DNA of 10,630 nt, taken from contig BQKZ01009433.1 in the NCBI GenBank assembly GCA_036244855.1, positions 6,111-16,740 of the forward strand, read 5' to 3'. Source of the stretch: Temnopleurus reevesii. Lineage: Eukaryota > Echinodermata > Echinoidea > Temnopleuroida > Temnopleuridae. Of this stretch, positions 1 to 9,000 are shown in pieces; within the stretch, counting starts at the first letter, position 1, and every line of letters starts with the position of its first letter. Under the pieces are notes generated by a model. That model ran no database searches. It worked only from the letters and a program-made list of their open reading frames with translations, and was not told the DNA's origin. Both the position numbers and the translations under genes were made by a program.

Positions 1-69
1 GTCACATTCTGCCTTGATGGTCGAAGGAAGGTCAGCGCAGATCGACAGGACTGCTTTCTCGATTTCAGC
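1..69 (-). CDS. psap: Exon 11: saposin domain VI second half, cut by the window edge
   Basis: Only the first 69 bases are present. The acceptor is acttatag and the start is phase 0. It reads AEIEKAVLSICADLPSTIKAECD, giving the third Cys, LP and the fourth Cys. It resembles exon 9 (PSTIK-x-ECD is shared), which supports a domain V/VI duplication. The end of domain VI and the 3' part of the gene lie beyond position 1. Confidence 0.88.
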
Positions 70-3000
70 CTATAAGTAATGAAAAATCAAAAGAAACTAC
101 AGTCATATTAACTCTTTAGCTACACAGCGGCACGATAGAAATATCATCGGCTTGCTGACGTCACTGTAAACAAACAAGGATATACGGGGATTCACAAATG
201 AAGCTTGCATATAATATACCGTACGCTAATCTCCATGACCTCTGACTCTGTTTCGAGCTGATGAGAGCTGCTCTCTGTCTGAACACAAAGTAAAAACTTA
301 CAATGCTTTCCCTATGTATTCCATATTTTCCCCTAATTTCCTGCATTTCATTCCGTACAGATATAGGGAAATTTGGAAACTGATATTTTGTAGTGAAAGA
401 GTTTTAAAGGTTCACCATTTACAAACATGCAAATCATTCCGGAATACTCATGAGGTGTATTTTGGAGGATTTTTTTTTGGCAGCAATTTCCCTGTTGGGC
501 ACATGGCTTTCCAAATAACTTGCTCAAACACTAAGTTCTATCGCCAAATACACAATTAAGCAGAAAATACAAAGGCAACTAAGTTGAGTCATTGGGCAAG
601 TTAATGAAATTTTCACTTTCCTGATTTGGCAAGTACCACACGCGACCCATAAATTCTTAAATTGCAAATTTACAACCAATCAAACTAACTGCTATCATCC
701 AAAGATATTAATGCGTGCAAGTGAGGTGAATGGCTACCTATAGGAAGAAATTCCTTAAACGTCTTCAGCACAAAATGGGAGCCATGCTATAGCCAGGTAA
801 TAATGTAACAGAGCGCTTACAAACACTTTGTATTAAGCGCTATATAAATGTTACTATTATCATTATCAATGTTGTTTATTAGTACTATTATCATGATCAT
901 TAATATTACACGGTATATTGACAAAATAAAAAGGAAAGTGTTTTTTTTTACCTCTGTGGAATTATCTTCCAGTTTCTGGTCCAATTCATTAATAATGAAT
1001 TCACAAAGAATGCACTCCGTGGAAGCTTGTAGCGGTTTCTTCTCCGAGTCTGAAAGAAAGAATAGTAGAGTAAGGTTAAAGGCTGGGTCTGCCCCAGAAA
1101 AAATATTACTTTGATTAATAATAATGATAATAATAATGGTGGCTAATTGTATAGCGCACAGGTCCACCTTACCGGGGCTTATGGCGCTGAAATCTTTACA
1201 CTCACTGATTAGATGCAGAAAAATAAGACGAGCAGATCAAAAACGGTTGAAGTAAATCCGACAAGAAATAAGAAAGTTATGAATATTTCAATGATTATGA
1301 TTTAACAGTGTTTTTCATAAATTACTGTATGCATTCGTCATAAAATGTGACTTTCGGTGACGTGATATTTTCTCGTTGGGGTAAAGAGGGACAAAAATCA
1401 AAGTTTATTCAGATCTTTTTTTAAAGGTATGCAAACGATTCTCATTGAAAAAGCAATCTAATAAATTGTGAAAGAAGACAAGAATGTTCTCTTCCCTTCT
1501 ATTAACAATCAATGATATTCATTAACATTAAAATGCTTTAAATCTGTATTTTTGAATGAAAAAAAGGTTGTTGGTTGGTTGGTTTTGTGGCTGGATGGCG
1601 CTCTTCAATCTATGGAGATTATTTGCGCCAGTTATTTGGGTATTAAGATTCAGGCTTTGATCGCCCGAAAGCAACATTGCAATTTTTTTTTGTCCCACCA
1701 CCAAAGTTAGATTTGCATCGCCATTTATAGCAGAAATTATAAAAAGGAAATTATGAAAGGACAAGTTACCTGAGGAGCAGAGCCCGATGGCTTTGCATAA
1801 AGCACTGGGTTCAAATTCATTAACCAGATATTTGATGATATCACCACCATATGTCTCGATGAGGCTATCACACTCGGTCTTGATGGTGGATGGCAGGAAA
1901 GAGCAAACTGATTCCACGGCCTGGATGATTTCCTCCTACGAGAAGAAGATCAATTAAAAGCTTGAAATTTTTGTTTCTTCAACCCTTTCAGGACGATAGA
2001 ACAGGTTTTGTGTTTTGGTCCAATAACTTTTGATGCAGTGCTCTAAAAATATACCTGATATTTGAGCAGAAGAAAAAAAAATTCTACACTAGATCTGACC
2101 ATTTTTATTTTATCACCATTTGTCGCTGGATGCAGAGAATTTTTTTATTGAAAATAATCACTAAAATGGTCATGAATCCTCAAATTGGCAACACAGAAAT
2201 CATTTGAAAATCTCCATTTTTCACGCAAATTGACAACTTTTAACTTTTAACTCGCTTTTTGACAAAGAAGATTCCACATGGTAACATAATTTGTAATTGA
2301 AACATTCTAAAAAGATAAATTGACATTTTAGTGTTGCCAATTTAGGAAAGGAATAGTGATTGAATTTGTTGTAAAATAATTCCTGTCCTGAATGGGTTAA
2401 TGCATTCAGGACAGGAATTACTTTGCAACAAATTCAATCACTATTCCTTTCCTAAATTGGCAACACCAACATTTTTCATTCTCTTTTAAGAATGTTCAAA
2501 TTTAATATGTTATCAAATTGAATCTTCATCAACAAAAAGCATGATAAAAATGTTTTTTTTTTCAATTTGTGAGAAAACTAAGGATTTTCTGATGTTTCAT
2601 ATATTGCTAACGTTAGGATTTGTGACAATTTTAGTGATTATTTTTATTTAAAAATTCTCTGCGATAAACGGCACACAATGGAAGAATAGATATGGTCAGA
2701 TCTCGTGTCAAATTTTTTCTCTTTCCCCCCATGCACCTGGTAGATTTTTTTAAGAGCCCTGCATCAAAAGTAATTGAACCAAGAGACAAAATGTGTTCTA
2801 TCGTCCTGAACGGGTTAAAGCTCACATGGCTTTGTTCACATTTTTTGCAGAACTACATACCTCCATGGGAAAGGCTTTTTTTTGTGCAAATTTGGGGAGT
2901 ACACACAACAGGCAGGGCATGCTTTCTATTGTTTGCAACACCTAAGCTAGTGGTTTGTAATCCCTACCTTATTGCAGCACTCAAAGGGTTAAGAGAGTTT

Positions 3001-6000
3001 AGACAAATGAGAAACCCCCTTTCTCAGTTTTATGGTCAATCATAAATCATTGGTTATTCTACACAGTGATCTATTTTTTTAAAAAGAAAACAAATTATCT
3101 CACATCCATAATCGTTTAAATCCATAGCTAAAAGAAAATAGTTCACATACAGTGTATCTGTAGGGCCAATAATTTTACATTCTAGCTTTATCTTTTTTTT
3201 AAGCACTAAATATTTATTCTGCAGCTTAGTATTTTTGCAGACTAGTTTAGGTTTACCATTTACTATTCAGATAAAATCTTGCATCTGGCAGTTGAGAATT
3301 TTAAAATGAAAACTATGCTTTACAATATCTTTTAAGAATCACTTCTGCCTTTAAATATAAACTGGCCAAGATACCCTTGGAATGCTTTAAATCAAAATAA
3401 TTTACAATTCACATCAACATTATAATGCAGTTTATTTGAGGAAAAAATCAGCACATCAACATTAAAATAAGTTTTGTCCTGAATTAAAAAAAAAGGGAAG
3501 ACCATTTACCACTATAAAATTCTGTTCTAGAGCACAACCAAATTCAGAAACAAAGAATTCACTAACTGAATCGACCAAAAAACAATTAAAGGAAAAACTA
3601 TTTACCTCTGTGGAGTTCTGTTCAAGGGCACTATCCAATTGAGAAACAATGAATTCACAAAGAGCGCATTCTGTCGAATCTTGCAGCGGTTTCTTCTCGT
3701 ATTCTGAAAGAGATAATGAAACATGTACATGTAGTTGAAGTATAGAGACATCCTTGTGAAAATGCTACAAAATTGTATAACAATAATGATCAGGTTTTAT
3801 GTAGCGCTTATCAACTCTTCATGAGAATTCCCTAAGCGCTCTACAATTGGAGCATTATTACGCTGGCTTTAGCAGTGCAGCTTATTAGGCGCATAAGTTT
3901 TTTCAAGGAATAAATTCCTACCAGGTACCCATTCATCTCACCTGGGGCGAGTGCAGCACAATGTGGATGAATTTCTTGCTGAAGGAAATTGATGCCATGG
4001 GTGGGATTTGAAACCTACGACCCGCGAATGGAAAGGCGAGAGTCCAAACCACTACACCGCCTCCACAAATAGAAGAATGTGTAGGTCATAAATATGACTT
4101 TAATATGGTAATGAAATGTTATGTATCACTTTCCGAACTTTGTTCACATGAGACGATAATGAATTATGGGAAGTTAAAAAATTCACTTTTTGTTGCAAAG
4201 TCTCCATCGATCTCTATGGAATGGCAAGAAATTTTGTCAATAATGCATACATACTACAGATATGGTATAATTGAGAGCAAGCAAGATAGTAAAATTCTGG
4301 TAGAAATATGTGAGAGTTTGGGAGAGAGGAAGAATGAAAGGGTGGTTGAGAATCAAACAAGAATGATGAAAAAAATTCCAACCGAAAATCAGAATCTTGA
4401 CCTGTTACACATCACTGGGAATAATTTTACTTTCCACTTTGATTAGCAGTCTTAGATATTGAGGAAATATTTTCAACATTTTACTGTACAGTTATATGTG
4501 AACAAGTTGCTAAACAATACATACTTTGCATAGCAATCCTGCTAAAACGCATAGCTAAGTGCAATACGATACCAGGAAAATTATTCCCTGCATCATTCCA
4601 TGGTATCAACATCTTAGGACACATTCAGAACAAAATAACACCATTACACATCCACCTGTCTCGAAAGACAGGAGAGCATCAATGCAGAAATAGAATTGCA
4701 CTGGAATTAATAGTGTATTCCTTTGAGCAAATTTCAGTGGCATAATTCAAAACAATATCATTGGATAGCTGTAAGGATATACATCCCTAACATCACTAAC
4801 TAGCGGAAATGACTCTCCAACTTTTGGAATAACTCCTGTAAAAAAACACTCAACATTTTTTCCATTTGTCACAGAATGCTACTTACTCAAAACTGGCTTC
4901 TTCTGGGAAGAGCATAAACCAATCTCGGCACAGAAGCTCGATGGCTCCAACTGTTCGATGAGAAGCTGTACAAGAACATTTCCATATATGTTCATGAATG
5001 AGATGCATTGGGTGTTTAGAGGTGATGGGAGGTTGGAACAGATCAACTTCTCAACTTCTTGCGTAATCTCCTCCTAGAAGAACGATTATGTGATAAAAAA
5101 ATGATTCATGAAATATTTTCATGAATTTGAGTAAGGGGATTGAAAATACACCAAATACATAAAATCAGAAAATCAAATTCTACCGGTACCACAAATCTGT
5201 CTATTTGTAATTTGATACAAAACTCACCACAATCACTCAAATATCAATAATTCTTGGCAACTTTTACAACTTTTTGGCAGTCTATTTTTTTCAATTTGTG
5301 TCTCAATATACGAACCTTTGACTTGTTTGACTCTAAGATAGTTTCCAGCTCCCCGATTCCAATTTCGCAGAGTGTGCATAGGGTGTCGTCCTTCAGCGGG
5401 AGACGAGATAGAACCTGCTTCAAATCTGTATCCAAAGATAAAAGAAGGATGTTCCAACTGGATGTTTCAACTCGTTATGGTGCTCGAGCCTTTCGATCAT
5501 TCGCGCCAAAATTCTGGAACAAAATTCCAATCTGCATTTGTGAGGCCTCCGCTACATACTCATTTAAAAATCTTCTTAAGAGACCCATATATTTTGTCAG
5601 CTTTAATTTATTCCTTTATTTATTCATTTATACAAGTTTTCTTTAAAAGACAGGGTGGTCTCATTCAAGCCACATGGCATGCTTTGCAAGAGAGCCCTGA
5701 CAAACAATTAAGTATGAATACATGAAATAACACACAAAAACATAATAAATTGCGGTCCATAGTGCTACATATGTATTTGTGTTATATTGTAAGTATTTGC
5801 TTTGTAATCTTGTTTTTCGTCTTTCTTTCTTATTTTTATAAGTAAAAAGCGCTGTATAAATATTCAATATCATTATCATTATTGTTATAAGGATAAAATT
5901 GTGAATCAAAGGAAATTTAAATATGCCTATATGCACATTTTCTGCTCATTTTTAGGAGCATTACATTTTATGGGGGGGGAACAAGGGGGTGGAGGAGAAA

Positions 6001-9000
6001 GAGAGAAAAAAGGACAAGTAGAAGGAAATAAGAAAAGGAAAAAGAAAAATAAGAAAAGAAATAGTAGAAAACGGAGAGGGGAAGGAGGAGGTGGCGAGCA
6101 GGTAGAGGAGGAAGAGGAGGACAGAAAAAGGAGGTGGAAGAGACGCAGGAAAAGATGAGGAGAGGAGGAGGATGTGAGGGGGAGGGAAAGGAGGAAAAAA
6201 TTGTCATGCATAAAATAAAAGATTCCTTCAACCTTAACAACACTTGGCTTTTTTCGAGGCTTGAAAGACTGGCAGGGGGGATGGGGGTCATCATGTCATT
6301 TTTACCTCAAAATTTGCGTGAAGCTTGGAAGAAAAATGTTATGAAAGGCAGTGGTGTAAGGCCATCCCAGTCTTTTTAGAATTAAATGCTGAACAATTAA
6401 TTTTTCTCTCTTGTTGTTCCTCTGCTTTATAGTCTCATTCTTAACAACATCATCTTGTTTTATCCCCGGTCACATAGGACCCCGGAAGCAACACGATTCA
6501 CCCTGACTCGTTGTTGTGAGGCATTTAATTGTGAAGTAACAAAGAGTCGGGGTGAATCGTGTTGCTTCCGGGGTCCTATGTGACCGGGGCTTTATCTGTT
6601 CCCCCATATATCCAATCGATCCTTTCGATACTCACGTTTTATCGGTTTGGAGGTCATCAGGGAGCTACACTCCCCGATTGTCTGACAAATCGCCTCCGGA
6701 GTTACTTCACTTTTGAGAAGCTCAAAGATGAGTGATCCGTAAACCTCCACCATGTTGTGACATTCCTGGGACAGCTCAGCCGACGGGAGAAGACTGCACA
6801 ACTCAGCGACGGCATCAAGTACTTCTGACTGTTTAATCAAATTCAAAAGACCACTTTAGTAACATACTCAAATTGACTCCAGGGTTACTTGACTTTTGAT
6901 CTGTAAACCTCTACCATGTTGTGGCATTCCTGGGACAGCTCAGCCCACGGGATAAGACTGCACAACTCAGCAACAGATTCCAGTAGTTCTGACTGTTAAA
7001 ACAAATTGAATAAAAATGAAACTTACATCATCCATCAAAGCGGTTTAGTTGTTGATTGGAATACATGTTTGATGTAATTCTAATCCAATTCTTATGTTAA
7101 AAAACACTGAGTAAAAATCTTGGAATATCAGATGTATTTCTTTGTTTCTGTTTGTTTGTCTTTGTTTCTAAAAGCACCATGAGCACCGTAAGGTGGAACT
7201 GTGCACTACATAAATGGTCATCATTGTAATCATTATTTCTTCAAAAATTGAGAAAGAAAAATGAGCAATTATCTGTACATGAAAGACGCTGAAGAACTAT
7301 CAAATTGATATCCTCGTTGTCATTAGATATTACTGGTCTTTTGATTTACAACACATACGCTAGTTTAAGACGTTAGATCAATGGGCAACGTAAGTGGAAG
7401 TTAATGTGCTCTGGAATACAAATGAGAGAGATAAACTAATTAATTTGATACATTATGTCTTCTTTTTTTAGATGTGTCAGATGAGATCTCAGGGGATTTG
7501 AAAGTCATTTGTTTAGAAAGTAACCTTTGTAAAATGTGTTAATGACCATTTCGGCTGTCCAAAGATTCAACATCGTTCAGGGAATAATTTCACTTTTCAT
7601 ATTTGATTAGCAATTTTAGCGGAGAGGAAACATTTTCAACACTTTACTGGAATGTTCTATGTGAAAAAGGTACTAAACCAAACATCTTTTGTATAGCAAT
7701 CCTGCTAAAATGCATAGCAAACTGCGATACAAAACCAGGAAAATCATTCCTATCTCTTCAATGCTTAGTTTACTTCACTTAGCTGTGGGTTGGTCTTTAC
7801 TAATGGAGGCGCACATGTTTTCCCCCTTAATTTTTTGTTTTCAATCCATTTAATTTAATTTGCCTGTTAAGGATTTAATTCAACAATAGCAAAGCGCATA
7901 GAAACAGCAGTATAATGCGTCATATAAAAGGTACAATTACTATAATTATTCCCTGTGGTTAATAGCTGTCGCATTGCAAAGCGAAAGCCCCATATCTTCA
8001 TGTTTTTATGACCTACCTCTGTTGCATTACTCTCTACGTATGGCAGGAAGGTCCCAACGATCAACTTGCAGAAATCGCAGTTTGAATCTCCCAACTTGAT
8101 GGGCGTCTGCTTCTGTGGGAGGGGCTTGGCAGATTCAAGGGAAACCATTGGCTGGATAGCTGGAACAAGAGCGATCTGTCGCTGGGTCTGAATAGAAGAA
8201 TAGAAAAACCAAGTAAGAAAATTTACATAAAATCAATGTCACCCATTTCTAACAGAGAAAGTACATTAATAAAACGTGGTAATATTATTTTTACATACTT
8301 GCATTGCAATATAGTGAAAAAAAAAGACTTTCTGTAAACTAAGCGCCCCTAATGAAATTGCTGCACTTTTTGCACAATGAGATAGAACAATGAATATGAC
8401 CACGCACAAATATGACACTTTCATTGGAATTTGCCTAAACGAAAGACACAATGTCGCTTACAAGGGTAAAAAGTACTTCTTTTATATATGAGGGCTCTTT
8501 TTAAATTTTCCTCCTGAAAAATAATTCTCTATAATTTTGCAGGTGCCATTTTAAAGCTCATGGGTTATTTTGTCACTAACAGAGATCTTAATGAGACATG
8601 GGGAACAAAGCTTGCCCATAAATTGATAACAGGAACAATTCTTGCATATCTTTATTTTTTGCCCTCTATTTTGATTTTTATGGAGGATATTTCTAAGGTT
8701 TGGAGCGCCAAAAACCCTTCAACCCTGTGTATGTTTTTACGCTGTCACTTACCAATACTGGAGAAGAGAGACCTGGGCATACACCAATTTCTGTGCAGGC
8801 GGTAGTGGGGTCCTGTGATCAAAAATAGATTAGAAGCATTAAAAACATACTGTGCTCGAGTCGCAGGGGTGTTGCTAGAAAGTGGCGATCGATCATAAAT
8901 CAACTGCAAATCAGTTGCAGATGATATTGATAATAATAATAATAAGATAATTATATAGCGCAGTCACTATATGGATATAGTCTACTGCACTGTGATGTTA

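Noticed and set aside
161..559. Open frames on both strands near the left end
   Set aside because: Intron sequence with no cysteine pattern, splice-site logic or family resemblance.
1528..1769. Extension of exon 9 past its donor
   Set aside because: The saposin pattern ends at the gtaact donor, and the phase to exon 10 requires the splice there.
2977..2992. End of a further TTAA-type element (CTCAAAGGGTTAA)
   Set aside because: No matching opposite end was found, so a complete element cannot be supported.
2631..3045. Open frames on both strands over the inverted TTAA element
   Set aside because: They follow the MITE arms and do not resemble transposase or any other protein.
4105..4446. 113-codon plus-strand open frame
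   Set aside because: No family resemblance or domain pattern; it lies in an intron and its 3' end falls in a repeat element.
5254..5445. Plus-strand frame upstream of the reverse-transcriptase tail
   Set aside because: It is antisense to exon 6; only the part after about 5446 shows retrotransposon motifs.
5927..6294. Open frames rich in Ser/Pro/Leu/Phe (minus) and Glu/Lys/Arg (plus)
   Set aside because: Artefacts of the polypurine tract; low complexity on both strands.
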